From Cellulomonas shaoxiangyii (GTDB lineage: Bacteria > Actinomycetota > Actinomycetes > Actinomycetales > Cellulomonadaceae), in assembly GCF_004798685.1 (NCBI RefSeq), contig NZ_CP039291.1, forward strand, positions 62,001 through 126,000: a DNA stretch of 64,000 nucleotides, in the 5' to 3' direction. Both the position numbers and the translations under genes were made by a program. The notes beneath the pieces are model-generated. The model searched no databases. It worked only from the letters and a program-made list of their open reading frames with translations, and had not been told where the DNA came from. This document shows, in pieces, positions 43,162-51,113 of the stretch. Every line of letters starts with the position of its first letter. Positions within the stretch are counted from its first letter, which is position 1.

Positions 43162-43923
43162 CTACAGCTCGGCGAGCGCCTCGGGGGACTCGGGCAGGGT
43201 CTGCCCGCCGTCGACGACCAGGCCCTGCCCCGTCACGTACCGGGCACCGTCGGACGCGAGGAACGCGACCGCCGCGCCGATGTCCTCGGGCTCCGCGAGG
43301 AAGCCCAGGGGCACCGACCGCGCCATGCGCGCCATGTAGTCCTCGCCCAGCGCGCGCAGCCCGGGCGTCAGCACGTTGCCCGGGAGCACGGCGTTGACCG
43401 TGATCCCGGCGCGCGCCAGCTCGATCGCCGCCGTGCGCACGAACCCCAGCTGCGCGGCCTTGGTCGCGCCGTAGTGGGCCCAGCCCGGGTAGCCGGTCAG
43501 GTTGCCGGTGATCGAGCTCGTCACCACCACCCGGCCGCGGCCGGACGCTGTGAGCGCCGGAACCGCCGCCTGCACGGCGTGGATCGTGCCCTTGAGGTTG
43601 ACGTCGACGATCCGGTCGACGTCCTCGTCGGTCATGTCCGCGACGCGCGCCTGCGGGTAGATGCCGGCGTTCGCGGCGAGCACGGACAGGCCGCCCAGGT
43701 CGGCCGCGACCCGCTCGACGACCTCGCGGCAGGCGGACGCGTCCCGCACGTCGAGGACGTGGGCCGTCGCGCCCCGCGCGCGTGCGTCGGCGCACTCGTC
43801 CTCCGTGAGACCGGTGACGACGACCCGGGCGCCGTGCGCCGCCAACGTCTCCGCGATGCCGCGCCCGATGCCGAGGGTCCCCCCGGTGACCAGTGCGGTG
43901 CGACCCTCGAGCAGTGCGGCCAT
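43162..43923 (-). CDS. SDR family oxidoreductase
   Basis: 253 residues from ATG 43923. TALVTGGTLGIGRGIAETLA is the TGxxxGxG cofactor motif, AANAGIYP the NAG motif, and VVTSSITGNLTGYPGWAHYGATKAAQ carries the catalytic Ser and YxxxK. The C-terminus VTGQGLVVDGGQTLPESPEAL is typical of classical SDRs such as FabG-like or polyol dehydrogenases. Substrate unknown. Its stop is 20 bp from the ABC permease stop, tail-to-tail. Confidence 0.9.
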   Translation of the reverse strand: MAALLEGRTALVTGGTLGIGRGIAETLAAHGARVVVTGLTEDECADARARGATAHVLDVRDASACREVVERVAADLGGLSVLAANAGIYPQARVADMTDEDVDRIVDVNLKGTIHAVQAAVPALTASGRGRVVVTSSITGNLTGYPGWAHYGATKAAQLGFVRTAAIELARAGITVNAVLPGNVLTPGLRALGEDYMARMARSVPLGFLAEPEDIGAAVAFLASDGARYVTGQGLVVDGGQTLPESPEALAEL

Positions 43924-44070
43924 GACCGGCCCTCCCTCGCGGCGGTGGACGCCGTCCTCCTCGACTGTCGCGCACGCGCGCCCGCACCGCACCCCGGCGC
44001 GACGGCGCCGCGCGTCGCCCGTTCGCCACGCCGGCACGCCGGCCGGCGCACCGCGCCCTACGCTCCCGGC

Positions 44071-45468
44071 ATGGCCCACCCCACCGCCGAGGTCCCCGCC
44101 GGCTCGCCCGTCGCCGAGCCGCCCGTCGTCCGTCGTCAGGTCGTGGCCTGGGCGGCGTGGGACTGGGGGTCGGCGGCCTTCAACGCCGTCGTGACCACGT
44201 TCGTCTTCACCGTCTGGCTCACGGGCTCGTCGTTCGCGGAGCCGGGCGCCGACGTCGACGCCGTCACGGCGCTGCACAGCCAGTGGCTCGGGTGGGGCCT
44301 CGCCGCCGCGGGCGTGCTGGTCGCGCTGACGGCACCGGCGCTGGGCACGCTGGCCGACGCGGGCGGCCGGCGGCGGCTCCTGCTCGGTGTGACGTCGGCG
44401 GTCGTCGGGCTGAGCATGCTGTCGCTGTGGTTCGTCCGGCCGGTCGAGGGCGGCATGGCCGACGCCGTGCGGCTCGGCGTGCTGCTGCTGGCGGTCGGCA
44501 CCATCGCCGCCGAGATCGCGGGCGTCGCCTACAACGCGCTGCTCGTGCAGATCAGCACCCCGACGACCATCGGACGCATCAGCGGCATCGGCTGGGGCGC
44601 CGGGTACGTGGGCGGCATCGTGCTGCTCGTCATCCTCTACGTCGGGTTCATCCAGCCGGACGTCGGCTGGTTCGGCATCGGGTCCGAGGGCGGCATCGAC
44701 GTGCGGGTGTCGATGCTCATCGCGGGGGTGTGGTTCCTCGTGTTCGCGGTGCCCGTGCTGGTGGCCGTGCCCGACCAGCGCCGCCCGGGGGCGCCGGAGC
44801 GCGTGGGCGTCGTGGGCGCGTACCGGACCGTCGGGCGGCACATCGCCGAGCTGTGGCGGCACCGGCGCTCGACCCTGCGGTTCCTCATCGCCAGCGCCGT
44901 GTTCCGCGACGGGCTCGCGGGCGTGTTCACGTTCGGCGGCGTGCTCGCCGCCGGCACGTTCGGGTTCTCGCCCGGCGACGTCATCCTGTTCGCGATCGCC
45001 GCGAACGTCGTCGCCGGCGCCGCGACCATCGGGGCCGGCTGGCTCGACGACCGGTACGGTCCGCGGCGGGTCGTGGCGTGGTCGCTCGCCGTCCTCGTCG
45101 TCGCCGGGACCGCCGTCTTCCTGCTGCACGACCTCGGCGCGCCGGCGTTCTGGGCCGGCGGGCTCGTGCTGTCCGCGTGCGTCGGGCCGGCGCAGTCGGC
45201 GTCGCGCGCGCTGCTCGCGCGGCTCTCCGACCCCGGGCGGGAGACCGAGCTGTTCGGGCTGTACGCGACGACCGGCCGGGCGGCGACGTTCCTCGCGCCG
45301 GCCGCGTTCTCCGTGGCCATCGCGCTGGGTGGCGAGCAGTACTGGGGCGTGCTCGGGATCGTGGCCGTGCTGCTCGTGGGCCTGCTGCTGTTCGTGCCCG
45401 TGCGGTTCCCGCGCGGGCTCGGCGTCGACGGGCGGCGGGACGTGGCGACGGCGACGATGGACGCGTGA
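44071..45468 (+). CDS. MFS transporter of the Atg22/UMF1 type
   Basis: 465 residues, about 12 transmembrane helices. AWAAWDWGSAAFNAVVTTFVFTVWL, YNALLVQISTPTTIGRISGIGWGAGYVGGIVLLV and the later SASRALLARLSDPGRETELFGLYATTGRAATFLAP match the Atg22-like (UMF1) MFS branch. Yeast Atg22 exports amino acids from vacuoles; the bacterial substrates are unknown. It overlaps the downstream hydrolase gene by GTGA (45465), so the two are translationally coupled. Confidence 0.88.
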   Translation: MAHPTAEVPAGSPVAEPPVVRRQVVAWAAWDWGSAAFNAVVTTFVFTVWLTGSSFAEPGADVDAVTALHSQWLGWGLAAAGVLVALTAPALGTLADAGGRRRLLLGVTSAVVGLSMLSLWFVRPVEGGMADAVRLGVLLLAVGTIAAEIAGVAYNALLVQISTPTTIGRISGIGWGAGYVGGIVLLVILYVGFIQPDVGWFGIGSEGGIDVRVSMLIAGVWFLVFAVPVLVAVPDQRRPGAPERVGVVGAYRTVGRHIAELWRHRRSTLRFLIASAVFRDGLAGVFTFGGVLAAGTFGFSPGDVILFAIAANVVAGAATIGAGWLDDRYGPRRVVAWSLAVLVVAGTAVFLLHDLGAPAFWAGGLVLSACVGPAQSASRALLARLSDPGRETELFGLYATTGRAATFLAPAAFSVAIALGGEQYWGVLGIVAVLLVGLLLFVPVRFPRGLGVDGRRDVATATMDA

Positions 45469-46511
45469 CGGGAGCGACGGGAGCGGGGCCGGGCGCGGCG
45501 GGGGACGTGGCGGCCGGCTGGTCCCCGGACCCGCTGCTCGCCGGCCACGAGGTGCGGACCCTCGCCGGGTGGTGGCCGGCGTCCGGCGGGCCGTCCTGGC
45601 CGGCCGTGCGCGCCGGCGGCGCGGCGCCCGTGCTCACGCTCGTGCGGCCCGTCGAGACGCCGGCCGCACCGCGCGGCGTCGTCGTGCACCTGCACGGCTA
45701 CAACGACTACTACTTCCAGTCGCACCTCGCGGACGCCGTGCGCGACGCCGGCTGGGCGTTCCTCGCGCTCGACGCCCGCCGCGCCGGGCGGTCGCATCGC
45801 CCCGGCGACGTGCCGCACTACCAGGGGGACCTCCGCGAGCAGGCGTCCGACCTGACGCGCGCCGTCGCGGCGGCCCGGTCCCTGTGGCCGGGACTGCCCG
45901 TGGTGGTGCACGCGCACTCCACGGGCGGGCTCGTCGCCGCGCTGTGGGCGCACGCGCACCGGGTCCGCGGCGGTGCCGACGCCGTCGTGCTGAACAGCCC
46001 CTTCCTCTCGGTCGAGCGGTCGTGGGTGACGCCCCTGCAGGACCAGGCGCTGCGCCCGCTCGCCCGCACCGCGCCGCTGCGCGTCGTCTCGGCCGCACCG
46101 TCGCGGTACGCCGGGCGGATGCGCGAACGGTGGGAGTTCGACACCGACCTGAAGCGTCCCGACGGCGTGCCGGTGCGGGCCGGGTGGCTCGCCGCCGTGC
46201 GCCGGGGGCAGCGGCGCGTGGCGAGCGGGCTGGAGATCGGCGTGCCGCTGCTGGTCGCGCGGTCGGCACGCTCGGGGGCGGACCTCGTCGAGGGCGCGGA
46301 CCTCGACTCCGTCGACACCGTGCTGGACGTCGCGACGATCGCCGCGCTCGGGCCCGGGCTGGGCACGGACGTGCGCGAGCTCGTCGTCGACGGGGGCGTG
46401 CACGACCTGGCGCTGTCGCACGACGAGCCCCGGGGGGTGTACCTCGATGCGCTGGGGCGCTTCCTGGCCGAGGTCGCGGGTGCCGGCGCCCCGCGGCGGA
46501 TGAACGCGTGA
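45465..46511 (+). CDS. alpha/beta hydrolase (lysophospholipase/S33-like)
   Basis: 348 residues from GTG 45465 inside the transporter stop. VVVHLHGYNDYYFQSHLADAVRDAGWAFLALDARRAGRS and VVVHAHSTGGLVAALWA (Ser in AHSTGG) followed by VVLNSPFL and VDGGVHDLALS (His) give a monoacylglycerol-lipase-like fold with an HGYND oxyanion segment. There is no signal peptide. The partner transporter may supply or remove its product; the substrate is not known. Confidence 0.83.
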   Translation: MTGATGAGPGAAGDVAAGWSPDPLLAGHEVRTLAGWWPASGGPSWPAVRAGGAAPVLTLVRPVETPAAPRGVVVHLHGYNDYYFQSHLADAVRDAGWAFLALDARRAGRSHRPGDVPHYQGDLREQASDLTRAVAAARSLWPGLPVVVHAHSTGGLVAALWAHAHRVRGGADAVVLNSPFLSVERSWVTPLQDQALRPLARTAPLRVVSAAPSRYAGRMRERWEFDTDLKRPDGVPVRAGWLAAVRRGQRRVASGLEIGVPLLVARSARSGADLVEGADLDSVDTVLDVATIAALGPGLGTDVRELVVDGGVHDLALSHDEPRGVYLDALGRFLAEVAGAGAPRRMNA

Positions 46512-46561
46512 CCCGGTGCCGTTGAGGCCGACGTGAGCCGCCCGCCGACCGAGGAGCCGCG

Positions 46562-46987
46562 ATGAGCACCGACACCTCCCTGACCGCCGACGACCTGGAG
46601 CTGCTCCGGCGGCCGCTGCACGGGTTCCTCACCGTCGCGGCCGGCCCCGTGCCGCCGCAGCCGCGACCGGTGTGGTTCGAGGCGGCGGACGACGGCACCG
46701 TCCAGCTGTTCACCGGCCCGGACACCCTCAAGGTCCGGCGCCTGCGCCGCGACCCCCGCGCGTCCCTCGTCGTCGCCGCGCCCGTGGGCGAGCGCGAGCA
46801 CTGGGTGGCGGTGGCCGGGCCGGTCACCGTCGAGGCGGACGGCGCGCACGAGCTCGCCGCGCGGCTGGCGGCGCGCTACTGGGACCTGGACGACCCGGTG
46901 CGCGCCCGGGACCTCACCGCGATCCTCGCCGAGGACCAGGTGCGGCTGGTGATCCACCCGGAGCAGGTCAGCCGCTACCGCTACTGA
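46562..46987 (+). CDS. PPOX-class (pyridoxamine-phosphate-oxidase-like) flavin/F420 protein
   Basis: 141 residues. ADDLELLRRPLHGFLTVAAGPVPPQPRPVWFEA, TGPDTLKVRRLRRDPRASLVVAAP, EHWVAVAGPVTVEADG and VRLVIHPEQVSRYRY form the split-barrel flavin-binding fold; actinobacterial relatives often use F420. The typical length is 130-150. The ATG follows GAGGAG. A strong terminator separates it from the aldo/keto reductase. Confidence 0.8.
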   Translation: MSTDTSLTADDLELLRRPLHGFLTVAAGPVPPQPRPVWFEAADDGTVQLFTGPDTLKVRRLRRDPRASLVVAAPVGEREHWVAVAGPVTVEADGAHELAARLAARYWDLDDPVRARDLTAILAEDQVRLVIHPEQVSRYRY

Positions 46988-47023
46988 GGGCGGTGGCGTC
47001 GCCGCCCGGCCCCGGACGCACGT

Positions 47024-47053
47024 CGGCCGCACGGGCGGGGGCCCGTGCGGCCG
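47024..47053. terminator. bidirectional hairpin
   Basis: CGGCCGCACGGG (47024-47035) pairs perfectly with CCCGTGCGGCCG (47042-47053) around a 6-base loop, between the convergent PPOX and aldo/keto reductase genes. Confidence 0.85.
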
Positions 47054-47068
47054 GCGCGTGCTCGCAGG

Positions 47069-48004
47069 TCAGGGCACGAGGTGCCCGGCGGCCCGGAACA
47101 GCTCGTACCACTCGGCCCGGGTCAGCGGGATGTCCGAGCCCTGCGCGGCGCCGGCGACGCGCTCCGGCGTCGTCGTGCCGAGCACGACCTGCATCTGCGC
47201 GGGGTGGCGCGTGATCCAGGCGGTGGCGATCGCGATGGGCGGCACGCCGTACTGCGCGGCCAGCCGGTCGATGACGGCGTTGAGCTCCGGCAGCTCCGGC
47301 GAGCCGAGGAACGTGCCGGTGAAGAACCCGGTCTGGAACGGCGACCACGCCTGCACGGTGATGTCGTGCAGGCGGCAGTAGTCGAGCACGCCCCCGCCGT
47401 CACGGGTCGTGGACTGGTCCACGCCGACCATGTTCATCGCGGTGCCCTGGGCGACCAGCGCCGCGTGGGTGACGGACAGCTGCAGCTGGTTGGCCACCAG
47501 CGGCTGGCGCACCGACCGCTTGAGCAGCTCGATCTGCATCGGTGTGTGGTTGGAGACGCCGAACGCGCGCACCTTGCCAGCCGCCTCGAGCTCGTCGAAC
47601 GCCCGCGCGACCTCGTCCGGCTCCACGAGCGCGTCGGGCCGGTGCAGCAGGAGCACGTCCACGTGGTCGGTCCGCAGCGCGCGCAGCGAGCCCTCGACCG
47701 ACGACATGATGTGCTCGTAGGAGAAGTCGAAGTACGGCCCCTCCCGCACGATCCCGCACTTCGTCTGGATCGTGATCTCGTCCCGCTGCGCGGGCGTCAG
47801 CTGCATCGCGTCGGCGAACCGGCGCTCGCACTCGTGCTTCTCGTTGCCGTACACGTCGGCGTGGTCGACGAACGTGATGCCCGCGTCGCGGGCGGTCCGC
47901 ACGAGCTCGCGGATCTCGTCGTCGGACTTCTCGGCGATGCGCATCAGGCCGAGCACGACGTTGGGCGCGACGATGTCGGTCCCGGGCAGGGTGAAGGTCC
48001 TCAT
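47069..48004 (-). CDS. aldo/keto reductase (YdhF-like)
   Basis: 311 residues from ATG 48004. VVLGLMRIAEKSDDEIRELVRTARDAGITFVDHADVYGNEKHECERRF, ITIQTKCGI and LLLHRPDALVEPDEVARAF carry the Asp-Tyr-Lys-His tetrad (HADVYG, TKC, LLHRP). AWSPFQTGFFTG and LGTTTPERV end the barrel and cofactor site. This is the YdhF-type NADPH aldehyde reductase group. Its start overlaps the stop of a truncated DhaL fragment, suggesting it was once the second gene of a dihydroxyacetone/polyol operon. Confidence 0.88.
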   Translation of the reverse strand: MRTFTLPGTDIVAPNVVLGLMRIAEKSDDEIRELVRTARDAGITFVDHADVYGNEKHECERRFADAMQLTPAQRDEITIQTKCGIVREGPYFDFSYEHIMSSVEGSLRALRTDHVDVLLLHRPDALVEPDEVARAFDELEAAGKVRAFGVSNHTPMQIELLKRSVRQPLVANQLQLSVTHAALVAQGTAMNMVGVDQSTTRDGGGVLDYCRLHDITVQAWSPFQTGFFTGTFLGSPELPELNAVIDRLAAQYGVPPIAIATAWITRHPAQMQVVLGTTTPERVAGAAQGSDIPLTRAEWYELFRAAGHLVP

Positions 48005-48231
48005 GACGCCACCTTCGTCGACGCGGCCGCGGTCTGCCAGCACTGGAGGAACCGCCACATGGCCGTCGCGCCCGGGTCCTGCAGACCGATGCTGCGCTCC
48101 TGCAGCCAGGAGGCCCGCCCGCGCCGGGACTGCAGGTCGCGCGTGTCGACGACCGCCTTCTCGGCCGCCGCGATCGCGGCCGGCAGGCGGGTGCCGCCGT
48201 CGGGGGCCGCGTCGAGGGCGTCCGCCCCGCA
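48001..48231 (-). pseudogene. remnant of DhaL (DAK2) dihydroxyacetone kinase domain
   Basis: In frame with stop 48001-48003, the last 76 residues read CGADALDAAPDGG, AEKAVVDTRDLQSRRGRASWLQERSIGLQDPGA. This is the C-terminal part of DAK2/DhaL, where RGRASYLGERxxGHQDPGA is conserved. Full DhaL is about 200 residues, and the N-terminal part with the Mg-ATP aspartates (DGDTG-type) is missing. The frame continues upstream only into unrelated sequence. I interpret this as a 5' deletion. The stop still overlaps the aldo/keto reductase start (ATGA). Confidence 0.7.
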
Positions 48232-48330
48232 CGTGGAGCCGGTGTCCCTGCTGCCGGAGGTGCGGATGCACCGGGAGTGGGACCTCGCCGAGGATCTGCC
48301 GCTCCTCCACGACACCTCAGCGCCCCGGCG

Positions 48331-49347
48331 TCAGGCGCCCTCGCAGCGCCCCTCGCGCCAGTAGCCCATGAACGCGACGGCCTTGCGGTCGACGCCGCAC
48401 TCGCGGACGAGGTGGCGGCGCAGGGTCTTGATGACGCCCGCCTCGCCGGCGAGCCACGCGTACAGGTGCGCCTCGGCGGCCAGCGCGGTGCCGGTCGCGT
48501 AGTCGACGGGCACCTCCCAGAGCATGCCGTGGTCGACGTCGACGTCCTCGAGGTCGACGTCGGGCGCGGGCGCCTGGCCGGGCAGGAGGCGCGCGCACGC
48601 CGCCTGGACGGCCGGGACGAGCAGCTCGCCGTGGCGGCGGCCGTCGCGGCCGTACCAGCGGACGGTCACACCCTCGGGGGCGTGCAGGTCGAGGCGGTCG
48701 TCCGACCACGGCATCTCGATGACGACCTCGCCGCGCGCGTCGCGGGGGAGGCGCTCGACGATGCCCGCGATGGCCGGCAGGGCGGTCTCGTCGCCGGCGA
48801 TGAGGAGGCGGTCGGTGCGCGCCGGCGGGACGAAGTCGACGCCGCCGTGCGGGCCGGCCCAGTCGGCGTTCGGGCCCAGGACGACGAGCTCGTCGCCGAC
48901 CTCCGCGGTGGACGCCCAGCGGGACGCCGGTCCGCCGTCCCCGTGCAGCACGACGTCGACGTCGAGCTCGCGCAGCTGCTGGCGGACCGTGCGCGCGGTG
49001 TAGGTGCGCAGCGGGTGGCGGCGGTCCTCGGGGAGGGCGCGCCAGCGCCCGTACCAGTCGCCGGACTGCCCCAGGTCGAGCAGGCCCTCGTAGCCGGCCG
49101 TCTCGATGGGCAGGAAGAACTTGATGCGCTGGTCGAAGCCGTTGTCCGCGAGGCGGTCCAGCTCGTCACCGGTGAACGTCACGCGCAGCACGCTCGGGCA
49201 CATGCGCTGCAGCCGGGCGACGCGCACGTGGAACATGCGGAACGGGGAGACGGTGGTCTCGACCGACGCCGCGGGCGCCTCGGGCACGACCGGCTCGGTC
49301 GTGTCGGTCGGCTGCGGGATCGCCGTGGCGGTCGTGGTCGCGGTCAC
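48331..49347 (-). CDS. siderophore-interacting protein (FAD-dependent ferric reductase, ViuB-like)
   Basis: 338 residues. [33 protein letters not shown] (the RxYT FAD-binding motif), [41 protein letters not shown] and [29 protein letters not shown] are the SIP family blocks. It is cytosolic and releases iron from ferric siderophores using NAD(P)H. The start at GTG 49347 lies 7 bases beyond a TATGCT -10 box with an iron-box palindrome between -35 and -10, so it is probably leaderless and iron-repressed. Confidence 0.92.
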   Translation of the reverse strand: MTATTTATAIPQPTDTTEPVVPEAPAASVETTVSPFRMFHVRVARLQRMCPSVLRVTFTGDELDRLADNGFDQRIKFFLPIETAGYEGLLDLGQSGDWYGRWRALPEDRRHPLRTYTARTVRQQLRELDVDVVLHGDGGPASRWASTAEVGDELVVLGPNADWAGPHGGVDFVPPARTDRLLIAGDETALPAIAGIVERLPRDARGEVVIEMPWSDDRLDLHAPEGVTVRWYGRDGRRHGELLVPAVQAACARLLPGQAPAPDVDLEDVDVDHGMLWEVPVDYATGTALAAEAHLYAWLAGEAGVIKTLRRHLVRECGVDRKAVAFMGYWREGRCEGA

Positions 49348-49359
49348 GCCCGAAGCATA

Positions 49360-49379
49360 AGGTCAGGCTTACCTGACCT
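49360..49379. promoter_or_regulatory. IdeR/DtxR-like iron box and promoter
   Basis: AGGTCAGG-CTTA-CCTGACCT is a perfect 8-bp palindrome similar to DtxR/IdeR boxes. On the minus strand, TTGCCA (49384-49379) and TATGCT (49359-49354) flank it as -35 and -10, so bound repressor would block polymerase. The gene is the siderophore-interacting protein. Confidence 0.82.
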
Positions 49380-49414
49380 GGCAAGGGACGAGTGCGTCAC
49401 GTCACGCCGCGGCA

Positions 49415-49855
49415 TCACGGTGCAGCGGTCGGCCGGTCCACGGGGACGATCTCGACGACGTCGCCCAGGCCCGCGAAGTCTGCGGGGTTCGTGGTCCACA
49501 GCGGGAGCTCGTTCGCGGCCGCCGTCGCGGCGATCATGAGGTCGGCGACGCGTCGCCGGGGCGTCCGGCCGAGGCTGTGCACGGCCGCCGCGAGCCGACC
49601 GTAGATGCGCGCGGCCTCGGCGTCGAACGGCAGCGGGTCGAACTCGTTCTCGGCGCGCTGCAGGACGTCGGTGCGACGCGCGCGCTCGGCGCGGGCGTCG
49701 GCGTCGTCCCCGGCGACGAGGTGCACGCCGGCGGCGAGCTCCGCGAGCGTCACCGCGGAGACGGCGACGTCGTCCGGCAGCCGCTCCGCCGCGATCCCCC
49801 GGCGCAGGATCAGGATGTTCGTGTCGAGGAGCCCGCGGCGTCTCTCACCGTGCAT
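49415..49855 (-). CDS. VapC-type PIN-domain toxin
   Basis: 146 residues from ATG 49855. GLLDTNILILRRG (Asp11), VAVSAVTLAELAAGVHL (Glu), and RRVADLMIAATAAANELPLWTTNPADFAGL (third and fourth acids) are the PIN-domain metal site of VapC ribonucleases. The ATG overlaps the antitoxin 3' end by 11 bases, the usual toxin-antitoxin layout. It is expected to cleave RNA when freed from the antitoxin; the target is unknown. Confidence 0.86.
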   Translation of the reverse strand: MHGERRRGLLDTNILILRRGIAAERLPDDVAVSAVTLAELAAGVHLVAGDDADARAERARRTDVLQRAENEFDPLPFDAEAARIYGRLAAAVHSLGRTPRRRVADLMIAATAAANELPLWTTNPADFAGLGDVVEIVPVDRPTAAP

Positions 49856-50111
49856 AGGGGTCGATCTCATCCGTCAGCAGCGCGTCCTGGTCGGCCCGGA
49901 AGCGCTGCAGGTCGACGGCCGGCGCCGTGCGGGACATCGCGACGAACTCCGCCCGCGGCACGAACCGGCGCCGTCGGCGCAGCGGCACGAGCTCCCCGAT
50001 CTGGTGCCCGTCGCGCGTCACGGTGAAGGTCTGGCCACCCTCGACGGCGTCCATGATCTCCTTCGAGCGCAGCCTCAGGTCGCGCTGGCTGATCTCGGGG
50101 TGCGTGGACAC
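49845..50111 (-). CDS. Phd/YefM-type antitoxin
   Basis: 88 residues from GTG 50111. EISQRDLRLRSKEIMDAVEGGQTFTVTRDGHQIGELVPLRRRRRFVPRAEF is the Phd/YefM DNA-binding fold, and the acidic C-tail (DLQRFRADQDALLTDEIDPYAR) would wrap the toxin. Together with VapC it forms an autoregulated module; clustered half-sites lie just upstream of the start. Confidence 0.84.
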   Translation of the reverse strand: MSTHPEISQRDLRLRSKEIMDAVEGGQTFTVTRDGHQIGELVPLRRRRRFVPRAEFVAMSRTAPAVDLQRFRADQDALLTDEIDPYAR

Positions 50112-50120
50112 CGGACCACC

Positions 50121-50147
50121 GTAGCGCGCGGTGCTACGCAGTGCTAC
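50121..50147. promoter_or_regulatory. half-site cluster upstream of the antitoxin
   Basis: GTGCTAC occurs at 50131-50137 and 50141-50147, exactly 10 bp apart, and GTAGC at 50121-50125 is inverted to them. One-turn spacing suits cooperative binding by a Phd-type antitoxin for autoregulation. Confidence 0.55.
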
Positions 50148-50253
50148 AGCGGTCCTACCCACCGCCGGGGCGGACGTCGGCGGGACCGCCCGGTGGCGGC
50201 ACCGCTCCTCGAGGACCGGCTGCGCACCACCGACGGCACGGCGCACCCGTGCT

Positions 50254-51021
50254 TCAGCGGACCGTCGGTGCGAACACCACCAGGTGGATCGTCGAGACCT
50301 CCTGGAACCCCAGCCGCGCGTACACGGGGGCGCCGGAGCTGCTGGCCTGCAGCGTCACGACGTGCGCGCCCGAGGCGACGGCGTGCCCGACCGCCGCGTG
50401 CACGAGCGCGGTGGCCAGCCCGCGGCGCCGGTACGTCTCCAGGGTCGCCACGAGGTACACGCCGGCGACGTCGCCCGTGACGAGCAGCTCGGTCGTCGCC
50501 ACGACCCGTCCGTCCACGTCGGCGACGAAGCGCGTCAGCGTGTCCTCCCCGTACGACCGCCCCGCGTCTAGCGCGGTCAGCGCGGGGAAGTGCTCGGGGC
50601 GCAGGCCCATCGGCGGCCCGTAGGCCGCGACCCAGTCGGCGAGGTCCGCGCCGTCGGGCAGCTCCCGGACGCGCACCGCGCCGTCCGCGTCGGCCGGCGG
50701 CCGGTACCGCCGCGTCTCCAGGGCCATGACCGGCATCGCCCCGGCATCGTGCCCGCCGAGCGCGAGCAGCTCGTTGTGGGTGCCCGCCGGCGCGAGCTCC
50801 GTGACGCGCCACGCCCACGGGACGTCGGCGAGGCGCTCGCGCAGTGCGGGGAGCACCTGCGCCGGCGGGACCGTGCTGTGGGTGACGCCGTTGAGGATCC
50901 CGTACGGCTGGCCGGAGACGTAGTACGCGGCGTCGGGTCCGTCGCCGCGGTCCGCACACCCGTACGCGTGCCAGTACACCCGGTGGTTCGCGAGCTGCGG
51001 GTCGAGGTGGTGGATCGGCAC
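50254..51021 (-). CDS. GNAT family N-acetyltransferase
   Basis: 255 residues from GTG 51021 (AGGAG at a good distance). The C-terminal GNAT motif A is VAGVYLVATLETYRRRGLATALVHAAVGHAVASGAHVVTLQAS, followed by VYARLGFQEVSTIHLVVF; the N-terminal half is unassigned. It binds acetyl-CoA and acetylates a small molecule or protein; the substrate is unknown. Confidence 0.82.
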   Translation of the reverse strand: MPIHHLDPQLANHRVYWHAYGCADRGDGPDAAYYVSGQPYGILNGVTHSTVPPAQVLPALRERLADVPWAWRVTELAPAGTHNELLALGGHDAGAMPVMALETRRYRPPADADGAVRVRELPDGADLADWVAAYGPPMGLRPEHFPALTALDAGRSYGEDTLTRFVADVDGRVVATTELLVTGDVAGVYLVATLETYRRRGLATALVHAAVGHAVASGAHVVTLQASSSGAPVYARLGFQEVSTIHLVVFAPTVR

Positions 51022-51113
51022 GGTGCGCTCCTGTCCGCGGACGCCGTGCGTCCGCTCCCGTCCCCCCCGACGTCGCCCGGCCCCTCGGACGTGGAAGCCG
51101 GTCGGCCCCGATC

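Noticed and set aside
48232-48364. C-terminal part of a + strand gene reading VEPVSLLPEVRMHREWDLAEDLPLLHD
   Set aside because: Protein-like, but no recognisable start or domain, and it overlaps the siderophore-interacting gene end. It is mentioned only as a possible junction.
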